Assembly: GCA_031286555.1 (NCBI GenBank)
Contig: JAITUD010000436.1
Coordinates: forward strand, 1 to 13,937
Origin: Microbacterium sp.
GTDB lineage: Bacteria; Actinomycetota; Actinomycetes; Actinomycetales; Microbacteriaceae
Direction: 5' to 3'
DNA length: 13,937 nucleotides
The first letter of the stretch is position 1. Every line of letters begins with the position of its first letter. The notes below the pieces were generated by a model. That model was not told where the DNA came from and searched no databases. It saw only the letters and a list, made by a program, of their open reading frames with translations. Positions 1 through 7,294 of the stretch are shown in pieces. The position numbers and the translations under genes are program-made.

Positions 1-556
1 GCTCCGATTCGAGGACGGGCTCCGGCACGACGACCGGTGCGGCCTCGACGACGGGCTCCGCGATCGGCTCCGGCTCGACGGCTGCCGACGGGAGCGGCGC
101 GACCGCGGCATCCTCCCGGGTGAAGTCGAGCGTGATCCGGGCTGCGGTGATCACGCCGTGTGCGATCGGCAGCACCCGGCCGTTGACGTCTTCGTCGACC
201 AGGCTCTCCGCCTCGGACCCGCCCGGCACGAAGTGCTCGCTCCAGGTGGTGACCTCGGCGCCGGTGAACGTGCGCTCCTCGCCCTCGGCATCCGTCACGC
301 GCGCCGACACCCGGCCGCGCACCGCGACGCGCAGGTCCCTGCCCTCGCGCACGACGGCCACGAACGGCGGGATCGCCGCGAACACCCCGCCGACGTGGCT
401 GGTGAGGACGTCGACGATGGCGCTCATGCCGACACCGCCCTCGATCACGTCCCAGAGGCCGTCGACCAGGCGGTCATCGGCATCCGGCGGCAGCACGACC
501 ACGCCGGTGCGCCCGATCAGCGACCACCACGTTCCCAACTCGTATCCCGCTCGCAT
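1..556 (-). CDS. N-terminal part of a probable FHA-family protein of the cassette (truncated by window edge)
   Basis: The first 185 residues of a protein are visible; the frame stays open to the window edge. The ATG overlaps the PP2C stop by one base (TGATG) and has a strong ribosome site, GGAGGAG, seven bases upstream, so the start is well supported. The visible part has no signal peptide or membrane segment. Residues 1 to about 150 look like a compact soluble domain, starting MRAGYELGTWWSLIGRTGVV and including the stretch GGVFAAIPPFVAVVREG. From about 158 it becomes a Pro/Glu/Val-rich linker, like the linker before the FHA domain of the RDD protein two genes upstream. I infer from this and from my memory of related actinobacterial loci that an FHA domain follows beyond the edge, but none is visible here. 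The function of the N-terminal domain is unknown. It is probably cytoplasmic and co-translated with the phosphatase. Confidence 0.75.
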   Translation of the reverse strand, partial: MRAGYELGTWWSLIGRTGVVVLPPDADDRLVDGLWDVIEGGVGMSAIVDVLTSHVGGVFAAIPPFVAVVREGRDLRVAVRGRVSARVTDAEGEERTFTGAEVTTWSEHFVPGGSEAESLVDEDVNGRVLPIAHGVITAARITLDFTREDAAVAPLPSAAVEPEPIAEPVVEAAPVVVPEPVLESE

Positions 557-1374
557 CACTGCACTCCTCCGGTGGCCTCGGCACGCGGCAGCGTGTCGAC
601 GTCGATGTCGATGGTGTCGTCGCCCCCCGCGCCCTCCGGGCGCGTCCTGACATGCACGGCGTCGACGACGACCGCCGTGATGTTGTCCCGTCCGCCCTGC
701 TCCAGGGCAGCGGAGACCAGGTGGTCCGCAGCGACCTGCGGATCGGTGTGCTGGGAGAGGATCCGCGCGATGACGTCATCGTCGACCTCCGACGACAGCC
801 CGTCCGAGCAGACCAGGATGCGGTCGCCGGTCTCCGCCGGGAGCATCCAGTAGTCCGCCTCGCCGGTGCTGCCGGCGCCCAGCGCCCTGGTGATGATGTT
901 GCGGCGGCGATCGCCGCGCGCATCGGCCTCGAGCAGCTCGCCCGCGTCGATCAGCTCCTGCACCACCGAGTGGTCGACGGTGATCTGCTCGAGCTCGCCG
1001 TCGGACAGGCGGTACGTGCGCGAGTCCCCGATGTTCACGGCGAGCCAGTACCCGACACCGTCCACGGATGCCACGGCGACGCCGCTGAGAGTCGTGCCCG
1101 CGCGGCCGGTGCCGGCATCCGAGAGCGCGTCGATGCGGCTCTTGGCGCGGGCGATCGCGAACCTCACGTCGTCGAGAGCCACTGTGGAGCGTCCGACGAG
1201 ACCCGCGAACTCCTGGATCGCACCGGCGCTCGCCTCTTCACCGGCCTGGTGCCCGCCCATGCCGTCGGCGACCAGGAACAGTGGCGCCTGCACCAGCAGG
1301 GAGTCCTCGTTCAGAGTCCGTCGCAGACCGGCGTGGGTCGCCCAACCGCATGAGACGACGATGGGAGGGATCAT
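556..1374 (-). CDS. PP2C-family (PPM) serine/threonine protein phosphatase
   Basis: This 272-residue soluble protein is a metal-dependent PP2C phosphatase that would remove phosphate from Ser/Thr residues placed by Hanks-type kinases. The whole catalytic domain is present: RRTLNED (18-24), VADGMGGHQAGE (35-46, metal Asp37), GTTL (93-96), NIGDSR (114-119), DHS (134-136), CSDGL (189-193, metal Asp191) and GRDNIT (228-233, metal Asp230). There is no membrane anchor, unlike PstP-type phosphatases, so it should be cytoplasmic. A short acidic tail (about 245-272) follows the catalytic domain and carries GDDTIDIDVDTLPR, whose Thr residues could be FHA ligands (inference). The start overlaps the RDD-FHA stop by four bases (ATGA) and the stop overlaps the next ATG by one base, so it is translationally coupled on both sides. 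Likely substrates are the FHA proteins beside it and a kinase expected outside the window. Confidence 0.95.
   Translation of the reverse strand: MIPPIVVSCGWATHAGLRRTLNEDSLLVQAPLFLVADGMGGHQAGEEASAGAIQEFAGLVGRSTVALDDVRFAIARAKSRIDALSDAGTGRAGTTLSGVAVASVDGVGYWLAVNIGDSRTYRLSDGELEQITVDHSVVQELIDAGELLEADARGDRRRNIITRALGAGSTGEADYWMLPAETGDRILVCSDGLSSEVDDDVIARILSQHTDPQVAADHLVSAALEQGGRDNITAVVVDAVHVRTRPEGAGGDDTIDIDVDTLPRAEATGGVQ
564..570 (-). promoter_or_regulatory. Strong ribosome binding site for the FHA-family gene
   Basis: The minus strand reads GGAGGAG, then TGCAGTG, then ATG. This Shine-Dalgarno site lies inside the last codons of the PP2C gene and fixes the downstream start at 556. It is the best match to consensus in the cassette, suggesting that the downstream protein can also be initiated independently rather than only by translational coupling. 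Confidence 0.7.
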
Positions 1375-2603
1375 GCGTATCCGCCGATCGTGACGACACG
1401 GTCGCCGATCTCGATGACGTCGCCGAGGCGCACTCGGGTGCGCTCGCCGGGCACGCAGGCGATCCGCACGCCGTCACGCACGATGGTCATCCCGTTGGTG
1501 GAGTGGCGGTCCATGATCCAGCCGCCGGACACCTCGGATGCAGCCTCGAAATGCGTCTTCGACAGCGAGAGCGTCTCGTCGCGCACCGGCACGACCACCG
1601 CGCCGTCCTCGGGCGAGGGGTTGCGGCCGAAGACCGTGCGGCGCGAGACCGTGACCCGGCTGCCGTCGTCCCAGGTGAACACCAGACGGTGACCGGGGAT
1701 GCTGATGCGGGTGTCCTCGACGTCGTCGGGGTCGAGCGGCTGCACCGGCTCGGGCACAGGCTCGGGATCGGGGCGCACCGGCGCAGCCGGGGCCACATGG
1801 GCGTCGACGACGGGCGGGACCGGAGCCACGACCGGCTCCGCCGGCACCGAGTCACGGGTGACCCCGGGGACGAAGGCGATCAGCGAGTCGGCCGGCGCGG
1901 ACGCCGGGGCGGCGAACGCCGGTGCGGCCGGAGCCGCCGGAGTCGGCGCGACGACGGTCTCGTCGAGGTCGGCGACGCCTGCTGCTGCAGGCGGCTGCGG
2001 TGCGGCCGCTCCGGGCATCGGCGGACGGGGCGGGATCTGCATCGCCGACGTGGGGGCGGCGGGCATCGCCGTGGTCTGCGGTGCGGCAGGGGCCGGTGAG
2101 GCGGGCATCGCCGTCGTCTGCGGCGCGGCAGCGGCAGGTGCGGCGGGGGCAGGCGAGACCCTGGCATCCAGCATCAGCGCACCGGCAGCCTTGTCGTGCC
2201 ACCCCTGGAACCGGCCGGTGCCGTCGAAGAGCGGCGAGAAGTACCCCACCACGACCCAGGCGGTCACGCCGAACACCAGGTTGCGCAGCAGCGCCTTGCC
2301 GAAGCCGAGCGGCGCGTCCTCAGTTGCGCGTGCCAGGCGCAGCCCCTGCACGCGCATCCCGATCGACCCGCTGCCGGCCTGCATCGCCGTGTAGACGAGC
2401 AGCCAGGCGAGCATGACCAGCGACACGATTCCGTATCCGACAGCAGTCACGACCAGCATCCGGTCGGGGCCGGCCGTCGCCGCGATGACCGCGACGACGA
2501 TCGTCAGCACGATCATCAGCCCAGACGCGATCAGCGCGTCCACGACATAGGCCAGCACGCGCCGGCTCACCGGCGCGACCTGTCCGAAGGGCGGTGTCGT
2601 CAT
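1371..2603 (-). CDS. RDD-domain membrane protein with C-terminal FHA domain
   Basis: This 410-residue protein joins an RDD membrane domain to a phosphothreonine-binding FHA domain. The RDD part spans about 10-148: SRRVLAYVVD (13-22), membrane segments near 20-44 and 52-74 and a weaker one near 105-123, then GSIGMRVQGLRL (79-90) and WHDKAAGALMLD (135-146), all typical of RDD proteins. A long Ala/Pro-rich linker (150-300) follows. The FHA domain (about 305-410) keeps FGRNP (325-329), SLSKTHFE (346-353) and DRHSTNG (365-371), so the phosphopeptide pocket looks intact. Two acidic-Thr sites in the linker, DLDETVV (Thr216) and VEDTRI (Thr298), could be kinase targets read by FHA domains. The start overlaps the upstream stop by four bases (ATGA). 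The protein probably tethers phospho-signalling to the membrane beside the transglutaminase-like protein. The role of RDD itself is uncertain; it is proposed to act in transport in some families. Confidence 0.93.
   Translation of the reverse strand: MTTPPFGQVAPVSRRVLAYVVDALIASGLMIVLTIVVAVIAATAGPDRMLVVTAVGYGIVSLVMLAWLLVYTAMQAGSGSIGMRVQGLRLARATEDAPLGFGKALLRNLVFGVTAWVVVGYFSPLFDGTGRFQGWHDKAAGALMLDARVSPAPAAPAAAAPQTTAMPASPAPAAPQTTAMPAAPTSAMQIPPRPPMPGAAAPQPPAAAGVADLDETVVAPTPAAPAAPAFAAPASAPADSLIAFVPGVTRDSVPAEPVVAPVPPVVDAHVAPAAPVRPDPEPVPEPVQPLDPDDVEDTRISIPGHRLVFTWDDGSRVTVSRRTVFGRNPSPEDGAVVVPVRDETLSLSKTHFEAASEVSGGWIMDRHSTNGMTIVRDGVRIACVPGERTRVRLGDVIEIGDRVVTIGGYA
2059..2142 (-). repeat. Two-copy 42-bp tandem repeat within the RDD-FHA linker
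   Basis: Two adjacent 42-base units (2059-2100 and 2101-2142) share a well conserved first 31 bases. They encode a 14-residue repeat beginning PQTTAMPA at residues 161 and 175. The unit keeps the reading frame and only changes linker length. Each copy carries two adjacent threonines. It looks like a recent slippage duplication. Confidence 0.75.
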
Positions 2604-4993
2604 TTCGTCTCGCTCTCGGGTGCTGCAGAATCGGGGGCTGCAGAAGTGTTCTTGTCGATCGTGCCACCTTCGCGGCGCACTCGCGCGGTCGCGGCATCCT
2701 TCAGCTCGCCCAGCTTCGACGCCATCACACCGCCGCCGAGCAGCGAACGAAGGCTCAGGCGCGCACGCAGGCGCTTCCAGAACCCGGCCTCCGCGCCCAT
2801 GCCTGCCACGATGCCGTCGACCTCCTGCCAGAACGCGTCGACGTCCTCGGGTGTCGGGTCGGTCGGACCGAACACCTGCGCGTCGGCGCGATCGGCCAGC
2901 GCGGTGACCGAGGGAACGGCCAGTGCGGAGGCCACCGTCGCCGCATCCTCGACCCTGGTCGCGCCCGGCGCGGTGTGCGCGCCGTAATCGCTGGCGCGAT
3001 CGGTGAGCTCGTCCCAGCCGCCGCTGATGCGGTCCGAGGTGCGCGAGGCGTTGCGGCGGGTCCGCCGGCGTGCGGCCTTCCACGCGCCGATCACGATGAA
3101 CGGCGACGCGAGCAGGGCGATCACGCCGAGCGAGATTCCACCGACCGCGAGGATGGCGCCGATGATGCCCCAGATGTTCGCCGCATCGTCTTCGGGCTCA
3201 CGGTCGTCGGGCAGCGTCGGCGGCAGGTCGACGGGCTCCTGCGGCGGGGGCGGCGGCTGCAGCACCTGCGGCTTGGGATCCGCGCGGGGCTTGGTGTTCT
3301 GGTCGTTGGGGACCTTGTCCTCGGGCGGCGTCGGGTCGAACGCGACCCAGCCGCGCCCGGCGAAGTCGACCTCGACCCAGGCGTGCAGCGTGTCGCCGTT
3401 CGCCTGGAACGTCGCCGCGCCCGCCTTGTCCTCGTCGGGGTAGAAGCCCATGACGACGCGCGCCGGGATGTCGAGCTCGCGGGCGAGCAGCGTCATGGCG
3501 ACGGCGTACTGCTCGTCGTCGCCGATCATCTGATCGCCGCCGATGAGCGTCGAGATGCGCTCGGACGTGTGCCCCGCGCGGGAGATGACCTCTCCCTCCA
3601 GACCGTGGCTGAAGAACCCGCCCTCCGCGAGGAACGTCTCCAGTGCCGCGACCTTCTCGATCGGGGTCTCGGCCTCCTCGGTGATGTCGGCCGCGAGGCC
3701 GGAGAGCTCCTCGGGGACGTCGGACTGCTTCGGCATCGCGACCGAGCCGAACTTCGCGTTCGCCAGACTCTTGTCATCGCGCTCGACCGGGAGCGTGGTC
3801 TCGAGGGTGTAGGTGTCGCCCTCGGTGAGCGGAGTCGTGGTGATCGCCGTGGCGCTGGACTCGTTGTAGTAGGTCGAGCGACGCAGCTGCTCGGCGCGGT
3901 CGCCGGTGAACTCGAGCTCGTTGACCCGGCCCGCGGTCGGGATCCAGACCTGGTCGTAGTCCTTGATCTCGACCTTGAGCGTGGCGCGCTCACCCTCGGC
4001 GTCGACCGACATGTTGCCGCGCAGCGGCGTGAACGCACCGGAGGAGCCGTTCCCGGCATCCGAGACGTTGTAGACCTGGCCATTGAACTCGTCCATCGCG
4101 GCCAGGCGCATCCGCGCGCCCTTCGGAAGGCCTCGAACGCTGAACAGCGTGTTGTCCAGGTCGTCGCGCACATAGCCGCGGTAGGACTGCAGCGGGCTCG
4201 GGTACTCCCGGATGTTGAACGGCGGGACGATCGTGTCGCGGAACACGTGCCGCGGCTCGTACGGCTGCGCGAAGGCGCTCGTGGCGACGCCCGCACCGGC
4301 GGCGACCACGAGCACCGCGGCGCCCGCGCCGACGCGGCGCCACCGCATGTGCGCAGCACGCGTGGGATCGACCTCGCTGACCGAGATGGCCGCGTTCTGC
4401 GGCGCCCAGATCTGCCGCAGCGCCAGCCAGCCGACGCTGACGAGCGCGAACACGACGCCCTGGACGATCGGGGCTGCCGGCGAGGGCACACCGAGGGCGA
4501 TACCGAATCCGACTGCCACACCGGCGGGGATCAGCGCCCAGCCCGCGTTGTTCAGCCACAGCGCGAGCGAGCCGGTCAGCACGCTCGTGATGAGCAGCAG
4601 CAGGAACGGCACGAGCGCGTGTCCGTCGCTGACCGAGACCGGGGCCACGGTGGTCAGCAGCTGCTTCCAGGAGGTGATGGCGCCGAGCGCCAGCCTCTGC
4701 AGGGTGTCCAGCGTCGGCACGAAGCCCGCGATCGTCGTGTACGGGAGCGCGAGGGCCCCGCCGAACACGAAGTATGCCGCGATCGTGAGACCCGCGATGA
4801 TGAGGATGCCCCAGCGGCGCCACGCGCTGACCGCGGCAATGCCGAGACCGAGGATGACGGCGCCGACTGCGGCGGGGAGGTAGGAGGGGCCGGCGAAGGT
4901 CGGCCAGAAGCCGACGACGGCGACGGCGAGCAGGAGCGCCGAGGCCGTGAGGTCGATGATCCAGCGCCGGGGGCTGATGCGGGACGGGGTCAT
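2600..4993 (-). CDS. TgpA-type transglutaminase-like membrane protein, catalytic Cys replaced by Asp
   Basis: This is a 797-residue polytopic protein. The ATG at 4993 is chosen because it overlaps the DUF58 stop (ATGA), has AAGG seven bases upstream and begins MTPSRISPRRWIIDLTASAL; the open frame further upstream only shadows DUF58. About seven membrane segments (near 11-30, 39-57, 61-78, 126-146, 151-169, 175-193, 221-241) form a TgpA N-terminal region, which puts residues 242-605 outside. The transglutaminase-like core lies at about 435-556. It keeps HAWVEVDF (His537) and AFDPT (Asp553), but the usual G-x-C-E-x-(Y/F)-A reads GDDEQYA (491-497), so the nucleophilic Cys is Asp493. After a proline-rich linker (575-600) comes one membrane segment (607-636) and a charged cytoplasmic tail (637-797). 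Family members act on peptide or cell-wall substrates or are structural. Without Cys, transamidation or peptidase activity is unlikely, and binding is more plausible. Confidence 0.93.
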   Translation of the reverse strand: MTPSRISPRRWIIDLTASALLLAVAVVGFWPTFAGPSYLPAAVGAVILGLGIAAVSAWRRWGILIIAGLTIAAYFVFGGALALPYTTIAGFVPTLDTLQRLALGAITSWKQLLTTVAPVSVSDGHALVPFLLLLITSVLTGSLALWLNNAGWALIPAGVAVGFGIALGVPSPAAPIVQGVVFALVSVGWLALRQIWAPQNAAISVSEVDPTRAAHMRWRRVGAGAAVLVVAAGAGVATSAFAQPYEPRHVFRDTIVPPFNIREYPSPLQSYRGYVRDDLDNTLFSVRGLPKGARMRLAAMDEFNGQVYNVSDAGNGSSGAFTPLRGNMSVDAEGERATLKVEIKDYDQVWIPTAGRVNELEFTGDRAEQLRRSTYYNESSATAITTTPLTEGDTYTLETTLPVERDDKSLANAKFGSVAMPKQSDVPEELSGLAADITEEAETPIEKVAALETFLAEGGFFSHGLEGEVISRAGHTSERISTLIGGDQMIGDDEQYAVAMTLLARELDIPARVVMGFYPDEDKAGAATFQANGDTLHAWVEVDFAGRGWVAFDPTPPEDKVPNDQNTKPRADPKPQVLQPPPPPQEPVDLPPTLPDDREPEDDAANIWGIIGAILAVGGISLGVIALLASPFIVIGAWKAARRRTRRNASRTSDRISGGWDELTDRASDYGAHTAPGATRVEDAATVASALAVPSVTALADRADAQVFGPTDPTPEDVDAFWQEVDGIVAGMGAEAGFWKRLRARLSLRSLLGGGVMASKLGELKDAATARVRREGGTIDKNTSAAPDSAAPESETK

Positions 4994-6252
4994 GCGAGCA
5001 CCTTCTGCAGGGCGATGGGCAGCTGCTCGAGCGCGGCGACCGTGACGACGTCGGCGTCGCCGATGCGTCGCAGGGTCGGGTTCTCGGCGCGCAGGTCGAC
5101 GACGATCGCCAGCGCCCTGGCCCCGAACGGAACACGCGCGCACGCGGCCCTGAGATCCTCGGTGCCGGTCTTCGAGCCGGTCACGAGCACGACGAAGCTG
5201 GCGAGCGCCATGGTGGCGGCGAGCACGCCCGCGAGGTCGACCAGGCCGCCGACCTTGGGCCGGGAGAGCTCGACCGTCGACAGCGAGTCCAGCAGCTGCT
5301 TTCCGGTGCCCGCAGGCAGGTCCTTGCCCTGCACCCGCAGGTCGACGCGCTGCGAGTCGCGCAGCGCGCGCAGTCCGACGGAGCCGGCGATCGACACGGC
5401 ACGCTCGAACTCCTCGTCCTCGGCGTACTCGGCGGTGTTCCGGGACAGTCCGATGACGAAGTGCGATCGGCGGGTCTCCTCGAACTGACGCACCATCATC
5501 GTGCCGGTGCGTGCGGTCGAGCGCCAGTGCACGTGCCGCAGGTCGTCTCCGGGCTGGTACTCCAGCAGGGCGTGGAAGGACACGTCGTCGCGGGAGAGGT
5601 CAGCCGCCGGCATCCCCTCCAGGTCGCGCAGGAAGCCCAGGGACTGCCCGTCGAACAGCACCGTCCTGGGGTGGACGTAGAGGTCGACCGGCTCATCGCG
5701 GCGGTGCGCGCGCTCGAACAGGCCGAGCGGGTCGCCGCGGACGACGCTGACGGGGCCGACCTTCACGACGCTGCGCTTCTGGGTGGGGATCGCGAAAAGC
5801 TCTTCGGCCTTCTGGCCCGGCGCCAGCCGCTGGATGCCGAACTCGCCGCGTCCGGATCCCACCGGAAGGACGACGCGCGAGGGCAGGATCGCCCGATTGC
5901 TGCTGTTCGAGAGGGTCAGCGCGCCCACGGCGCGCTCGCCCACGACGACCCTGGTGCGTGCCAGATCCAGCGCGACGTCGTACTCGGTGCGCCCGATCAG
6001 GAACAGCGCGCACAGGGCGACGATGACGGTGACGATCATCGCCGCGACCGTGAGCTCCCACCAGCCCAGCAGCAGGCCGACGGTCCACAGCACGATGGCC
6101 AGGCCGATCAGCACCCATGCCAGCGGGCGGACTGCGGACAGCAGGATCCGGAGACGCGCCCCGATCCGCGATCCGACGACCGCCGCGATGTCCCGCCAGC
6201 CGGCGTCTCGTCGGGCAGTCGACGGAGCGGCGGGAAGGGTCTCCGACGCCAT
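4990..6252 (-). CDS. DUF58 membrane protein (MoxR partner)
   Basis: This 420-residue protein is of the DUF58 family that usually accompanies MoxR ATPases. The ATG at 6252 sits in TGATG, overlapping the MoxR stop by one base; the longer open frame upstream is a shadow of MoxR. A cytoplasmic N-terminus precedes two membrane helices (about 45-63 and 66-86). A beta-rich region follows, with RGDPLGLF (172-179). The DUF58 core is EYQPGDDLRHVHWRSTAR (231-248) followed by MMVRQFE (252-258). In the next, von Willebrand A-like segment, a D-x-S/T-x-S metal site is common, but this protein reads FVIGLSRNT (265-273), with Ser270 where Asp is expected. A hydrophobic stretch at 345-358 is more likely a buried strand or helix than a third membrane segment. 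It is presumed to be the docking partner for MoxR at the membrane and to cooperate with the transglutaminase-like protein encoded next. Confidence 0.93.
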   Translation of the reverse strand: MASETLPAAPSTARRDAGWRDIAAVVGSRIGARLRILLSAVRPLAWVLIGLAIVLWTVGLLLGWWELTVAAMIVTVIVALCALFLIGRTEYDVALDLARTRVVVGERAVGALTLSNSSNRAILPSRVVLPVGSGRGEFGIQRLAPGQKAEELFAIPTQKRSVVKVGPVSVVRGDPLGLFERAHRRDEPVDLYVHPRTVLFDGQSLGFLRDLEGMPAADLSRDDVSFHALLEYQPGDDLRHVHWRSTARTGTMMVRQFEETRRSHFVIGLSRNTAEYAEDEEFERAVSIAGSVGLRALRDSQRVDLRVQGKDLPAGTGKQLLDSLSTVELSRPKVGGLVDLAGVLAATMALASFVVLVTGSKTGTEDLRAACARVPFGARALAIVVDLRAENPTLRRIGDADVVTVAALEQLPIALQKVLA

Positions 6253-7223
6253 CACGCCGCCGTTCGCGCCTGCGGCGCCGCCACGGAGTCCAGAACCCGG
6301 GAGATCACCACTGCCGACGTGGTGCCGGCGAACTCGGCCTCGGCGTCCAGCAGCAGACGGTGCTGCCACACGGCGGCGGCGAGGGTCTTGATGTCGTCGG
6401 GCAGGACGTAGTGCCGGCCGTGCGCGGCCGCCCACACCTTGGCGATGCGCACCATGGCGATGGCACCGCGGACGGAGACGCCCAGCCGCACGCTGCTGTC
6501 GTTGCGGGTCGCCTCGGCGAGCTCGGCGACGTAGCGCAGCACCGCGGGCTCGACGTGCGCGGATGCCGCGAGGTCGGCCATGTCGGCGACGGCGCTGGTC
6601 GTGATGATGGCGGACAGGCTCGCCGACGGGTTGCGGTCCGACGCCCCGGCCAGGATGCTCTCGGTCACCGCGAGGTCGGGGTAGCCGATCGACGTCTTGA
6701 TCAGGAACCGGTCCAGCTGCGCCTCGGGCAGCTTGTAGGTTCCGGCCTGCTCGACGGGGTTCTGGGTCGCGATCACGAGGAACGGGCGACCGGTCTCATG
6801 CGTGACGCCGTCGACCGTGACCCGCGACTCCTCCATGACCTCGAGCAGTGCCGACTGGGTCTTCGGCGAGGCGCGGTTGATCTCGTCCGCCAGGACGATC
6901 GAGGCGAAGATCGGCCCGCGGTGGAACTCGAAGCGGTGCGCCTGCTGGTCGTAGATCGTCACACCGGTCACGTCGGACGGCAGCAGGTCGGGCGTGAACT
7001 GGATGCGGGCGCTGGTGCCCTGCACCGTGGCGGCCAGCGCCTTGGCGAGGCTGGTCTTGCCGGTGCCCGGAGCGTCCTCGAGGAGGACGTGCCCCTCGGC
7101 GAGCATCGAGGCGAGCACCAGGCTCACGATCTCGCTCTTGCCCTGCAGCGCCTTGTCGACGTTGTCGACCAGGCGGTTGAAGGTGCCCTGGAACCACGCC
7201 GCCTGTTCGGGGGTCATCGTCAT
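6252..7223 (-). CDS. moxR: MoxR-family AAA+ ATPase
   Basis: This 323-residue cytoplasmic AAA+ ATPase is of the MoxR family, chaperone-like enzymes that act with von Willebrand A-domain or DUF58 partners. Catalytic motifs are intact: Walker A EDAPGTGKT (49-57, Lys56), the MoxR hairpin GPIFAS (103-108), Walker B VLADEINRA (110-118, Asp113-Glu114), sensor 1 ATQNP (152-156), the arginine-finger region EAQLDRF (167-173) and sensor 2 GVSVRG (248-253). Length is normal for the family. The start MTMTPEQAAW is preceded by AAGGAAA about ten bases upstream; a later Met at position 3 is possible but worse spaced. It opens the overlapping cassette, 71 bases after the giant secreted protein. It is probably an ATP-driven remodeller of the DUF58/transglutaminase membrane complex. 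The gene name denotes the family; no specific substrate is known. Confidence 0.96.
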   Translation of the reverse strand: MTMTPEQAAWFQGTFNRLVDNVDKALQGKSEIVSLVLASMLAEGHVLLEDAPGTGKTSLAKALAATVQGTSARIQFTPDLLPSDVTGVTIYDQQAHRFEFHRGPIFASIVLADEINRASPKTQSALLEVMEESRVTVDGVTHETGRPFLVIATQNPVEQAGTYKLPEAQLDRFLIKTSIGYPDLAVTESILAGASDRNPSASLSAIITTSAVADMADLAASAHVEPAVLRYVAELAEATRNDSSVRLGVSVRGAIAMVRIAKVWAAAHGRHYVLPDDIKTLAAAVWQHRLLLDAEAEFAGTTSAVVISRVLDSVAAPQARTAA

Positions 7224-7294
7224 GAGTGTGAGGTTTCCTTACGTGTGGATGTCGGAGTGCTGTGCGTGCTGTGGGCCACGTATGGCGCGCACAG
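7224..7294 (-). other. 71-base spacer with small direct repeat and weak hairpin before moxR
   Basis: This spacer separates the stop of the giant secreted protein from moxR. It holds an eight-base direct repeat with a nine-base period (GTGCTGTG at 7257-7264 and 7266-7273 on the plus strand) and an imperfect hairpin (TGTGCG at 7261-7266 pairing with CGCACA at 7288-7293, with GTGGGCCAC inside). No run of U follows, so it is not a convincing intrinsic terminator, and I see no clear -10/-35 pair. The moxR ribosome site AAGGAAA is at 7234-7240. The hairpin directly after the stop could set the ratio of upstream to downstream message (inference). Confidence 0.35.

Noticed and set aside
2600..4993. 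Transglutaminase-like gene as a decaying pseudogene
   Set aside because: The frame is intact over 797 codons, the membrane segments and fold motifs are kept, and both ends overlap neighbouring genes. A single active-site change in an otherwise conserved protein suggests a functional non-enzymatic role.
2594..5488. Long plus-strand open frame (964 codons) opposite the transglutaminase-like gene
   Set aside because: It is an antisense shadow of GC-rich minus-strand genes. Its translation is Arg/Gly/Asp/Val-rich without recognisable domains, and the opposite strand encodes clear protein families with overlapping starts and stops.
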